Part shown: piece after piece, positions 18,742 to 27,433 of the stretch
How the letters are laid out: every line of letters begins with the position of its first letter
Position numbering within the stretch: the stretch's first letter is position 1
Source of the DNA: Actinomycetota bacterium
GTDB lineage: Bacteria > Actinomycetota > Acidimicrobiia > Acidimicrobiales > RAAP-2
NCBI GenBank assembly: GCA_021324355.1
Contig: JAJPJD010000032.1
Coordinates: forward strand, 1-59,047
Length of the DNA stretch: 59,047 nt
Direction: 5' to 3'
The notes under the pieces: model-generated
Told to the model about the DNA's origin: nothing
Seen by the model: the letters and a program-made list of their open reading frames with translations, nothing else
Database searches by the model: none
Program-made: the position numbers and the translations under genes

Positions 18742-20535
18742 ATGGCTACTGCCGAGGACCGGACGATCGAGCCCGTCCGCCTTGCCCGCGACTTGTGCAT
18801 GGGCATGGGGGCCTTCGTGGTCTCGACCGCAGGGGAGGTGCGCTTCGAGCTGGCCGAGCCCGGCCCGCACGGCATCGGCGAGCGGGTGGTCGCCCTGGCG
18901 CGCTCGTGCCTCGAGCGACCCGGCGCTCAGGGGAACGAGCCGTTCTGGAACGCCGAAGTCCTCGGCGAGGACGAATCGGCCGACGACTCCCTTGCCTGCG
19001 TGGCGGTTCCGATCCGGACTGGGGCGCAACTTCTGGGCCTGCTCGGCGTGGTCGACACCTGGCTGCCCGAGCTCGACGAGGAGCAGCGCCTGGGGCTGGT
19101 CCGCCTCAGCCAGGTCCTGGGCCAACAGGTTGCTGGCGGCGAAGCCGTCCTGTCGGGCCCCGGCTACTACCGCCCCGGCGACACGGTCGAGGTCGAGGAG
19201 CACCCCACCGACGGGGCCGGGATCGCGGTGGTCGACGAGTCGACCGACACCGAGTCGACCGAGCAACCGCCGACCGAGCGCCCGGTCGAACCGACAGGCC
19301 CGCCCGAGCTCTTGGACGAGGTCATCGAGAGCCTCCCGGACGGCCTGGTCGTCACCCGGGAAGATGGGACGATCGTCTTCGCCAACGCCGCGGTCGGAGA
19401 CCTGAGCGGTCTGCTGCCTGAGGAGATCCTGGGCAAGGACATCGCCGAGATCCTGCACTCCCCCGACCCCGGCTCCGACACCGCGGCATCGCTGCTCGAC
19501 GCCCCGTTCCCCGGCCGCCGGCTCGAACTCGACCACGTCGATGGCGAGTCGCTGGCGGTTCAGGTGAGCGGGACCCGGTTCCACAGCCAGATCGTCGGCG
19601 AGTGCCACGTGGCCATGCTCCGCGAGGCGTTGGCTGTCCGCGGGGTGTCCTCCAGCACGACGCTGCAGGTCCTGCTGGACGCGCTCGACGAGGGGATCGT
19701 GGTGTGCGACGCTGACGGCATCGTCCTGGTGGCGAACCGGGAGGCCCGCACCCTGCAGGGTCTGCCGGCTGACGAGGATCTGGTCGGCCGCTCCTTCCCC
19801 TACTCCCCGGCCCTGTGCAGCTCGGACGGCTCGCCGCTGACCGAGGCCCACCACCCCATGAGCCGGGCCCTCAACGGCACGGTGGTCCGCTCCGAGCAGC
19901 TCCAGCTGGCCGGGGAGGAGCGCCGCCACCTGGTCGCCTCGGCCAAGCCGTTCGAGCTCGAGGACGGTTCGACTGGAGCACTGCTGGTCCTGCGGGACGT
20001 CACCTCGCAACTGGAGGAGGAGGCCTGGCTCATGCACCTCGCCCTCCACGACCCGCTCACCGGCCTGGCCAACCGCTATCTGCTCCTCGACTACCTGCGC
20101 CGCACCCTGCTGCAGTTCCGGACCCGCGGCGGGTCGATCGCGCTGGTGTTCTTGGACCTGGACGATTTCAAGGCGATCAACGACCGCTTCGGCCACGACG
20201 TCGGCGACGAGGTCCTCGTCGCAGTGGGGCGCCGGATCCAAGGGGCGGTGCGCTCCAGCGACATCGTGGCCCGCCTGGGCGGCGACGAGTTCGTGGTGGC
20301 CCATGCCGCGTCCGACGATCCCGGCGAGATCGAGCTCGTGATCTCGAGGATCCGCAAGACCCTCACCGCCCCCTACCAGGTGCGTGGCCAGACCCTGGCG
20401 GTCAGCGCGTCGATCGGGTGGGTGGCAGCCGACCCGCGGCACGAGGACCCGGCGACCCTGCTGGTGCGAGCCGACCGAGAGATGTACCGGCGCAAGAGCG
20501 AGCGCCGCCGACAGGCCGAGGCTGGTCCGTCATGA
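18742..20535 (+). CDS. diguanylate cyclase with GAF and PAS sensor domains
   Basis: 597 residues: GAF-like N-terminus (about 1-140), acidic linker, PAS domains (about 190-300 and 305-420), then a complete GGDEF domain. The cyclase has HDPLTGLANR, the metal-site FLDLDDFKAIND, GHDVGDEVL and the active-site GGDEF at 513-517. R504-S-S-D507, exactly five residues upstream, is the RxxD inhibitory site, so feedback by c-di-GMP is expected. It makes c-di-GMP from two GTP. It overlaps the Wzz-like gene (ATGA), tying the signal to polysaccharide assembly. Confidence 0.94.
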   Translation: MATAEDRTIEPVRLARDLCMGMGAFVVSTAGEVRFELAEPGPHGIGERVVALARSCLERPGAQGNEPFWNAEVLGEDESADDSLACVAVPIRTGAQLLGLLGVVDTWLPELDEEQRLGLVRLSQVLGQQVAGGEAVLSGPGYYRPGDTVEVEEHPTDGAGIAVVDESTDTESTEQPPTERPVEPTGPPELLDEVIESLPDGLVVTREDGTIVFANAAVGDLSGLLPEEILGKDIAEILHSPDPGSDTAASLLDAPFPGRRLELDHVDGESLAVQVSGTRFHSQIVGECHVAMLREALAVRGVSSSTTLQVLLDALDEGIVVCDADGIVLVANREARTLQGLPADEDLVGRSFPYSPALCSSDGSPLTEAHHPMSRALNGTVVRSEQLQLAGEERRHLVASAKPFELEDGSTGALLVLRDVTSQLEEEAWLMHLALHDPLTGLANRYLLLDYLRRTLLQFRTRGGSIALVFLDLDDFKAINDRFGHDVGDEVLVAVGRRIQGAVRSSDIVARLGGDEFVVAHAASDDPGEIELVISRIRKTLTAPYQVRGQTLAVSASIGWVAADPRHEDPATLLVRADREMYRRKSERRRQAEAGPS

Positions 20536-22286
20536 TCTTCCCGAGCGTTCCCGCCGAGGGCGAACTCCCGGTCGACCAGGCCCGCCAGATCGGCCGACAG
20601 CTCGCCGCGCACCCACTGGTGGCCGCCCGGCCCGGTGACGCCCGCCCCCCGCTGGCCGAGGTCCTGGCCGACACCCGCCCCCTGCTCAGCACCTACGGCA
20701 TCGTCTTGGAGGTCGTCCGCAGCCGACCGGGCTGCGTGGTGGTGCGATCGACCGCCGCGGGATCGCTCGGTCGGCGCGCCGCCTGTGAGCTGGTGAAGGC
20801 GATGCTGTGCGACGTGGCCGAGGAGGTCTGCGCGGTGCGGGCCGCCCTGGTCGAGAACACCTGCGCCCAACGAGGCGCGCCGGCCTGCGTCTATTCGGTG
20901 GTGTGGGAGGACGGGAGCGTCGCCAACGGGTCGCCGCCGCGGCGGCCGCCAGGACCCGAGACCCTGCTCGACGCCGAGCTCGAGCTTGGCGCGTTCGAGC
21001 CCCCGATCCCGCCGCTCCCCGAGTGGGACGGGACGGTCCCCGACCCGAGGCCACCCTCGCCGTCGGCGAACGAGCCGTCCGGCCGGCCGGCGTCGCCCGA
21101 TGCCGTCCGGTCGGTCGAGGCGCCCCCGCTGCGGACCGCGACCACCTCGACCACGCACCACTTCCAGCCGGCAACCGCCAGCGCTTCGGTGAGCCCGCAC
21201 CCGGCTCCGCCAGGCGAGCCCGAGCCCCCGGCCCGGCCCGAGCCCCCGGCCCGGCCCGAGCCCCCGGCCGAGGACTCCCCGGCCACGGCGGTCGGCCCCG
21301 GCCCTCGGCGTCGGGTTCTGCGACCCCTGCTGCGTCGGAGCTGGCTGATGGCCCTGGCCGTGGTGGCCGGGGTCGGCGGCGGCTGGTTCGCCGGTCGCCA
21401 CGCCACCACGTCGTACGTCGCGCAGGCGACCGTGGTGGTGCGCTCGGGCTCCGGGGTCAACGGCCCCGGGAGCGCCAACGACGCGATGGCCCTGGCCACC
21501 ACCTACGCCGCGTTGATCCCCAAGGACCAGTCGATCCTGTCGGTGGCGGCCAGGACCCTGCGCACCTCGCCGGCCGCGATCGGCCATGGCCTCAGCGTCT
21601 CGGTGGAGAACGGCACCTCGATCGTCGTCATCGACTACTCGGCTCCCACCGCCCGTCAGGCGCTGGCCGGCGTCCGGGCAGTGGCCGGCGCCGTGGCCTC
21701 GACCCGCCCGGTGAGCTCGGCGATCGGCCCCGGTTCGGTGGCCGTGGTGAACGAGCCGTCCAGCGCCCACCGCCAGGGGACCATCCACCGCTACGGGGCC
21801 GTCCTCGGTGGGCTGGTGGGCCTCCTGGTCGGGGTGGTCCTGGCGGTCGCCGCCGAGCGCGCCGACCCGAGGATCGATGATCCGGCCACCCTGGCCGGCG
21901 CGACCGGGTGCCGCGCCGCCGCCGTCCCCGATGGGATCTCCCACGCCGAGCTGGCTCGGGTCCTCGCCGATGCCGGAAGGGACGTCGGCCACCTGACCGT
22001 GGTGCCGCTCGCGATCTCCGACACCAACCCGACCATGGACCTCGCCCGTCAGCTGCGCCCCTGGTGGCCGGCGGATGGCCCGGCCGTCCAGATCAGCCCG
22101 GCCTTCTCCTCGGGGGTGGTCGAGCTGGCTCGGGGCTCTGGCCCGACCGTGGTCGTCTCACACCCGGGGAGCCGCCTGCGGGAGGCACGGGTGGCGGCAC
22201 AGCGGCTTCGGACCATCGGCCGGGCCCCGGCATGGGCGATCCTGGTCAGTCGGCGTCGAGCCGGAGCCGCCCACCGTGTCGTCTGA
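20532..22286 (+). CDS. Wzz-like chain-length/copolymerase protein with N-terminal V4R-like domain
   Basis: 584 residues. Residues about 35-140 resemble a V4R-type sensor domain, ending in the Cys-containing CAQRGAPACVYSVVWE. A long Pro/Glu linker follows (about 145-260), then a Wzz/YveK-type module: a transmembrane helix, an extracytoplasmic helical region (YVAQATVVVRSGS...), a second transmembrane helix and a cytosolic tail shaped like a bacterial tyrosine kinase but without a P-loop. Wzz-type proteins set chain length and help Wzy/Wzx export. The sensor-Wzz fusion is unusual. It overlaps the ligase/polymerase gene by 11 bases. Confidence 0.82.
   Translation: MIFPSVPAEGELPVDQARQIGRQLAAHPLVAARPGDARPPLAEVLADTRPLLSTYGIVLEVVRSRPGCVVVRSTAAGSLGRRAACELVKAMLCDVAEEVCAVRAALVENTCAQRGAPACVYSVVWEDGSVANGSPPRRPPGPETLLDAELELGAFEPPIPPLPEWDGTVPDPRPPSPSANEPSGRPASPDAVRSVEAPPLRTATTSTTHHFQPATASASVSPHPAPPGEPEPPARPEPPARPEPPAEDSPATAVGPGPRRRVLRPLLRRSWLMALAVVAGVGGGWFAGRHATTSYVAQATVVVRSGSGVNGPGSANDAMALATTYAALIPKDQSILSVAARTLRTSPAAIGHGLSVSVENGTSIVVIDYSAPTARQALAGVRAVAGAVASTRPVSSAIGPGSVAVVNEPSSAHRQGTIHRYGAVLGGLVGLLVGVVLAVAAERADPRIDDPATLAGATGCRAAAVPDGISHAELARVLADAGRDVGHLTVVPLAISDTNPTMDLARQLRPWWPADGPAVQISPAFSSGVVELARGSGPTVVVSHPGSRLREARVAAQRLRTIGRAPAWAILVSRRRAGAAHRVV
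21221..21269 (+). repeat. 18-base tandem repeat coding for PEPPAR
   Basis: CGAGCCCCCGGCCCGGCC occurs at 21221-21238 and 21239-21256, with a partial third copy to 21269, inside the linker of the Wzz-like protein. Being a multiple of three it changes linker length without breaking the frame, so copy number may vary between strains. Confidence 0.85.
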
Positions 22287-23775
22287 TTCGGCTGCCGCGA
22301 CCGTCCCTTCGGCACCCTTCCTGGCCGCACCGAACAGCACGGCCTGGTTCGACACCCGGCCGCGTCCGGTGCTGCTCGGACTGGGCGCGCTGGGGCTGGC
22401 CTTCGCCTTGGGGGTCGTGGGCGTGCACAAGCTCACCTGGGCGGTGGCCGGGGTGGTCGGTGTCGTCCTGGTGGTCGCGGTCCTGCTCCGCCCGGTGATC
22501 GGAGGGCTGGTGCTGGTGGGCGCGGTCCCAGTGCTCTCCGGGCTCGCCCCGGGCGTCCCGGTGCCCCACCTCAGGGCCTCCGAACTCCTGGTCGGGCTGG
22601 TGGGGGTCACGGTCATCGCCTCGGCTCGCCGGGCCGACGCCGTCGCGTGGTCAAAAGTGGACTGGCTGCTGCTTGCCTACGGCGTCGGCTGGGCCCTCTT
22701 CGGGGTGATCGGCGTCGTCAGCCTCCACCAGCACTTGAGCATCGACCAGTGGGGGACCACGATCGGTCAGCTCCAGTTCTTCCTCCTCTATCGGGCGGTG
22801 CGGATCGCGCTGCGCAGCGCGGCGGAGCGCCGGCTCGCGACCAAGGTGCTGCTGGCGGCAGCGGTCCCGGTCTCCCTGCTGGCGTTCTTCCAGGAGCTCC
22901 ACGTGGGGGTGGTGACCCGCTTCCTCAACACGATCACCGGCGGACTGGCCGCCGAGATGGCCGCGTCGATCGAGACCGGCAACAGCCTGCGGGCCACCGG
23001 CCCGTTCAACAACTGGGCCGCGCTGGCCGGGTACCTGGTGCCCATCCTGTTCGTCCTGGGTGCGCTGGCCTTCGGGGGCCAGCTCGGGCGGCACCGGCGG
23101 ACTGCCGTCGCGCTGGGGCTGTGCGTGCTGGTTGGCCTGCTCGTGACCATCGAGATCTCGGCCATGGCCATGGTCCTGCTCGGCGCGGTCGTCCTGGCCC
23201 GCCAGTACGGGGTGGGCCGCCGGGTGGTCCGGGCGGCGGCGGCCATCGTGGTGGTCGGTGCCCTGGGCGCGGCCCCGTTCATCGCGCCGCGCTTCGCCGC
23301 CGAGTTCTCGCCGTCGGCCGGCTCGTCCCGGCCCGCCGGGGTCCCCCAGACCCTGGCCTTCCGGTGGGACGTCTGGGGCGGTCAGTACCTGCCGGCGATC
23401 GAGCAGCGACCCCTCACCGGCTACGGCTCCCTGCTGCCACCCTCCATTACCTGGGTCTACCCCGAGTCCCAGTACGTCTCCTACTTGATCGAGGGCGGCC
23501 TGCCCATGCTCGCCCTGTTCGGCGCGCTGGCCTGGGCGATCCTGGAGGAGTCCCGGGCCGCCGCCGCCAGCGCCGACCCCTTCGAGCGCGCCCTGGGACG
23601 AGCCGCGGTGATGGCGGTCGTGGCCATGTTGGTCATGAACTTCATCTGGCCGTTCCTGAGCAACGGAGGGATGCCCCAGGTGCTGTGGTGCCTGCTCGCG
23701 CTGGCCGTGCCCCGGCGGAGCCCGGCGGCCGGCGTCACACCCGGGATCCGCCAGCTCGAAGGAGCGCTGCGGTGA
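22276..23775 (+). CDS. O-antigen ligase/polymerase-family membrane protein (Wzy-like)
   Basis: 499 residues from GTG with about eleven hydrophobic segments and one long extracytoplasmic loop (near 350-415) carrying the Wzy_C pattern: WDVWGGQYLPAIEQRPLTGYG and ESQYVSYLIEGGLP. These proteins join lipid-linked repeat units or transfer finished chains. Sitting between a Wzz-like protein and a GH26-like protein, and with a Wzx-like flippase further on, a polymerase role is more likely than ligase. Confidence 0.85.
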   Translation: MSSDSAAATVPSAPFLAAPNSTAWFDTRPRPVLLGLGALGLAFALGVVGVHKLTWAVAGVVGVVLVVAVLLRPVIGGLVLVGAVPVLSGLAPGVPVPHLRASELLVGLVGVTVIASARRADAVAWSKVDWLLLAYGVGWALFGVIGVVSLHQHLSIDQWGTTIGQLQFFLLYRAVRIALRSAAERRLATKVLLAAAVPVSLLAFFQELHVGVVTRFLNTITGGLAAEMAASIETGNSLRATGPFNNWAALAGYLVPILFVLGALAFGGQLGRHRRTAVALGLCVLVGLLVTIEISAMAMVLLGAVVLARQYGVGRRVVRAAAAIVVVGALGAAPFIAPRFAAEFSPSAGSSRPAGVPQTLAFRWDVWGGQYLPAIEQRPLTGYGSLLPPSITWVYPESQYVSYLIEGGLPMLALFGALAWAILEESRAAAASADPFERALGRAAVMAVVAMLVMNFIWPFLSNGGMPQVLWCLLALAVPRRSPAAGVTPGIRQLEGALR

Positions 23776-24890
23776 TCCGACACCTCCCGAGCTGGACCGC
23801 CGGCAGCCGGCTGGCTCGAGCCCTGCGCCCCCGCCGCCTGGCCACCACGGCCGCCCTGCTGGCCGCCGCTGCCCTCGCGCTGTGGCTGCTGGTCCGGGTG
23901 GTGGCGGACGCGACCGTCCACTCGACGACGCCGACTCACGCCGCCTCCCCCACCGCCCACGCCCCAACGGTTGGCCGACGCGCTGGCGTCGCGCACCGCC
24001 GGCTGGTCGCACCCCGGCCCCCCGTCCCCTTGGGCGTCTACGCCGGCCCGGGTTCGGTGGCGACCGCCGACGCCTTCGGCGCCGCCGCCGGGGCACCGGT
24101 CCCCTACGCCTTCGACTACCTGGACGGGACGTCGTGGCAGACCATCGACGACCCCCGCTGGTTCCTCGAGCGCTGGGACGGGAGCGGCTTCAAGATGATC
24201 TGGGGTGTCCCGATGCTCCCGTCCACCGGAGGGGCCACCATGGCCGCCGGGGCGGCCGGACTCTACGACGGCTACTTCAGCACGCTGGCCCAGGTGTTGG
24301 TGGCCAACGGCCAGGCCAACTCGCTGATCGCGCTGGGCTGGGACCCCAACGACGCGTCGGTGCCGTGGGCCGCGACCAGCGCGCAGGCGGCCCGCCTGTA
24401 CGTCGCGTACTGGCGCCAGGTCGTCACCACCATGCGGTCGGTGGCCGGCCAGCAGTTCCTCTTCGTGTGGGACGACGCCGCCGGCTCCGGGGTCGCTCCG
24501 GACACGCTCTACCCCGGCGACACCTACGTCGATCTGGTGGCGACCGACGCCTTCGACGTGGGCCTCGGGCTGGCCAATCCCAGCTGGAGCGAGCTGGCCT
24601 CGGCCGCCTACGGCCCAGACTGGTTCGCGGCATTCGCCGCCCAGCACCACAAGCCGTTCATGATCGCCAAGTGGGGCGTGGTCCCGACCGCGGCCTCGGG
24701 CGGCGGCGACGATCCGACCTTCGTGCGCCAGTTCCTGGCATGGGCTGCGCAGGAGGGCGTGGTCATGGCGGTGGCCTGGGACGACGGGAGCTGGGCACTC
24801 GCCGGCGGCTCGTTCCCCCGGTCAGCGCAGATGCTCCGCACCGCCGAGGCGGACGCCCCAGCGCCCTTGGCGCGTGCCGTGGGCGCCTGA
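23772..24890 (+). CDS. membrane-anchored GH26-like protein, probably without glycosidase activity
   Basis: 372 residues: a cationic N-terminus, one transmembrane helix (about 26-46), a Thr/Pro/Ala linker, then a (beta/alpha)8 domain resembling GH26 mannanase-type enzymes (FKMIWGVPML, YWRQVVTTMRSV, YPGDTYVDLVATDAFD). In GH26 the acid/base Glu sits in a GWEFN-like stretch and the nucleophile in a PEWG-like stretch. Here these read GWDPND and AKWGV, so both glutamates appear replaced by Asp and Lys. A carbohydrate-binding or scaffolding role outside the cell is therefore more likely than cleavage. Overlaps the previous gene (GTGA). Confidence 0.78.
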   Translation: MIRHLPSWTAGSRLARALRPRRLATTAALLAAAALALWLLVRVVADATVHSTTPTHAASPTAHAPTVGRRAGVAHRRLVAPRPPVPLGVYAGPGSVATADAFGAAAGAPVPYAFDYLDGTSWQTIDDPRWFLERWDGSGFKMIWGVPMLPSTGGATMAAGAAGLYDGYFSTLAQVLVANGQANSLIALGWDPNDASVPWAATSAQAARLYVAYWRQVVTTMRSVAGQQFLFVWDDAAGSGVAPDTLYPGDTYVDLVATDAFDVGLGLANPSWSELASAAYGPDWFAAFAAQHHKPFMIAKWGVVPTAASGGGDDPTFVRQFLAWAAQEGVVMAVAWDDGSWALAGGSFPRSAQMLRTAEADAPAPLARAVGA

Positions 24891-24928
24891 ACCCAGCCCG
24901 GGCCAGCCACGGCCAACCGAGCCTGCCG

Positions 24929-27433
24929 TCAGCCGGCCAGCTCCAGACGGCCGTCCCGGCGCCATCGGGCCCGCACGCCGGTCACCACCGCCGGCGGGCT
25001 CCCGCCGGGCTCGCCCGGTCGGTGGGGACGGGCGAGCCCGGCACCGCGCAGCACCAGCGTGCCCACCACACCCACTGCGACCGGCTCGCCAGCCTCGTCG
25101 ACCACCTCGGCGCGGGCCCCAGCCCTCGGTCGCCCAAGGGTGAGCGGCCCGTCGGCCTCCACCGGGCCCCACAGCGCGTACCCAGTGGCCTGTGGCCCTC
25201 CGAGGGCGACCCACAGTGCCTGGGTCCGGGCCGCCAGCAGGTCGCGCAACTGGTCATCCAGCCCCGGCAGCCCGACCAAAGCCCGCAGGCCACGGATCGG
25301 GCGCAGCCCGGTCTCGACCAGCCGACGCCACCGAGCGGCCGAGGCGTGGAGGAACGAGGCTCGTTCGGCCGAAAGCAACCGGCTGAGGGCAGCGCCGTCC
25401 TCGGCCAGCGGGGCGGGGGCGAGCACCACCCGAGCGCCGGCCGACAGCGGCGCCCACAGCTCGAGCGCCGAGCACGAGGAGAGGGTCTCCGGCAAGACGA
25501 CGACCGTGTCGGCCGGCCCGAGGCCGAGGTCCCCCGCCAGGGCACTGCACCGCGTGGCCACCGCCCTGTGGGCGAGCGCGTAGGCCTCGACACCCTCGCC
25601 GCCGGGGTCGGCGAACTGGACGCAACACGTGCCGGCGTCGACGACCGGCGGCCGGCTGCCGTCACCACGAGCCCCGATCGGCTCGGCCGCTCCGGTGAGG
25701 CGACCACCCAACTCGGCGTCGGCGTACACCAGGGTCGCCTCGGCCGCGTCGAGGAGTGCCTCGAGGCGCTCGGCCGGCAGGGCCGGGTCGACCAGGAGGT
25801 AGGCGGCACCGGCCAGCATGACCCCGAGGGCGTTCGCCACCAGCGCCGGGTCGGGCGACGTGCACAGCGCGACCAGGTCGCCCGCCCCCACCCCGGCCGC
25901 CGCCAGCCGCTGGGCGCAGGCGGTGGCCCGCTCGAGCAGCTGGCGGTAGGTGAGGCCGGTGCCGGCACCGCACAGCGCGCTCGACTCGGCGTGCCGGTCG
26001 GCCACCGGACTCAGCAGTTCGGGCACCGAGGCGGCGGTCGGCTCGACGTCGGTCGCGTTCCACCGGGCGACCGCCAGCCGGTCGCCTTGGGAGGGGGCCA
26101 GCAGCTGCCGCACCGGCACCGTCGGCTCCTCGGCCGCCCGGCCCACCACCGCCACCCAGTGCTCGAGCATGGCCATGGCGCTGTCCGGCTCGAACAGGGA
26201 GCGGTCGTAGACGAGCCGGCCCTCGATCGAGCCGTCGGGGCGCTCGTCCAGGCCGAGTTCGAGGTCGAGCTTGGCCGCGCCGACCACGTCTCCGATGGCT
26301 GGCTCCATCTGGTGGATCGACCACGACGGGTCCGGCACCACCATCGTTGGCTCGAGGACCACCATGGTCTGGTAGACCGGGTTGGCCCCGGCCACGGTGG
26401 CGAGCCGCAGGTCGCGCACGATGCGCTCGAAGGGCACCAGGTGCTCCAACCCGTCGAGCACCTCGTTTCGGGTCCGGAGCACCACGTCACTGAACGCGTC
26501 GTCCGGCCTCACCCCGACCCGCAGCACGAGCGGGGTGAGCGAGCAGCCGACCACCCCTTCGAACTCCGGGCGCTGCCGGAGGTCGGCGGCCGTCGAGAAG
26601 ACCACGTCGTCCTGGCCCGCTCGCCCGGCGAGGACGACCGCCCAGCCGGCTGCCAGCACCTGGAACAAGGTGGCCCCGACTCCCTGACCGAGCGTCCGCA
26701 GCCGGCGCACCACCATGGCGTCGAGGTCCACCGAGACCACCCGGCCCTCGGGGCGGGCCGCGCCCCGCCGGTGATCGAGCGACAAGGTCGAGGCCGGCGC
26801 CCCGGCCAGGTGGCCACGCCAGTACTCGAGCCGCCGACGGGCGCGCGGTCCCTCGATCCAGTCCTGCTCCCAGCGGGCGTAGTCGAGGTAGCTCGTTGCC
26901 GGTTCGTCGAGCGGGCTGGGCCGACCCTCGAGCGCGGCGTCGTAGAGGGCGACCAGCTCGGGGAGGACGATCCGATAGACGCTCACCCCGTCGAAGATGA
27001 GGTGGTGCATCGCCAGGTAGAGGCGGTGGTGGTCCGGGGCGAAGCGGATCAAGCGGGGTCGAAGCAGCGGCCCTCGCCGCAGGTCGTAGGGGACCCGGGA
27101 CGCCTCGGCAACTACCCGGACCGCCTGGGCCTCGGCATCCTCGCCCAGCGAGCTGAGATCGAGGAGCGGCAGGTCGAAGGCAACCCCATCGTGGACCACC
27201 TGGACCGGCTGGCCACCACGCACCTCGAAGGTGGTCCGCCAGGCCCGGTGGCGTCGGACGACCTCGTTGAACGCCTGCCGAAAGGCCGCCAGGTCCATCG
27301 GCCCGTCCTTGCGGATGGAGATGGTCTCGTTGTAGGTGCGGGCATCGGGCGCCAGCACCGACTGGTAGTAGATGGCCTCCTGGGCCACCGAGATCGGAGC
27401 CGATTCGCCGGCTGCGCCCGGGACCCCGCTCAC
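24929..27433 (-). CDS. NRPS condensation domain fused to a degenerate adenylation domain
   Basis: 834 residues from GTG. Residues about 10-440 are a condensation domain with the catalytic HHLIFDG (143-149). The rest follows an adenylation fold (LTYRQLLERA, GDLVALCTSPDPALV, AYLLVDPALPAERL) but lacks the P-loop: the expected TSGSTG region reads VQFADPGGEG. It also stops at the hinge, so the C-terminal subdomain with its catalytic Lys is absent, and there is no carrier domain. It probably works as a free-standing condensation enzyme on substrates carried elsewhere. It overlaps the P450 gene (GTGA). Confidence 0.88.
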   Translation of the reverse strand: MSGVPGAAGESAPISVAQEAIYYQSVLAPDARTYNETISIRKDGPMDLAAFRQAFNEVVRRHRAWRTTFEVRGGQPVQVVHDGVAFDLPLLDLSSLGEDAEAQAVRVVAEASRVPYDLRRGPLLRPRLIRFAPDHHRLYLAMHHLIFDGVSVYRIVLPELVALYDAALEGRPSPLDEPATSYLDYARWEQDWIEGPRARRRLEYWRGHLAGAPASTLSLDHRRGAARPEGRVVSVDLDAMVVRRLRTLGQGVGATLFQVLAAGWAVVLAGRAGQDDVVFSTAADLRQRPEFEGVVGCSLTPLVLRVGVRPDDAFSDVVLRTRNEVLDGLEHLVPFERIVRDLRLATVAGANPVYQTMVVLEPTMVVPDPSWSIHQMEPAIGDVVGAAKLDLELGLDERPDGSIEGRLVYDRSLFEPDSAMAMLEHWVAVVGRAAEEPTVPVRQLLAPSQGDRLAVARWNATDVEPTAASVPELLSPVADRHAESSALCGAGTGLTYRQLLERATACAQRLAAAGVGAGDLVALCTSPDPALVANALGVMLAGAAYLLVDPALPAERLEALLDAAEATLVYADAELGGRLTGAAEPIGARGDGSRPPVVDAGTCCVQFADPGGEGVEAYALAHRAVATRCSALAGDLGLGPADTVVVLPETLSSCSALELWAPLSAGARVVLAPAPLAEDGAALSRLLSAERASFLHASAARWRRLVETGLRPIRGLRALVGLPGLDDQLRDLLAARTQALWVALGGPQATGYALWGPVEADGPLTLGRPRAGARAEVVDEAGEPVAVGVVGTLVLRGAGLARPHRPGEPGGSPPAVVTGVRARWRRDGRLELAG

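Noticed and set aside
16972-20442. Very long open frame on the - strand across the diguanylate cyclase gene
   Set aside because: Open only because of high G/C content; the codon bias and domain content belong to the + strand cyclase, and the true - strand genes end at 18623.
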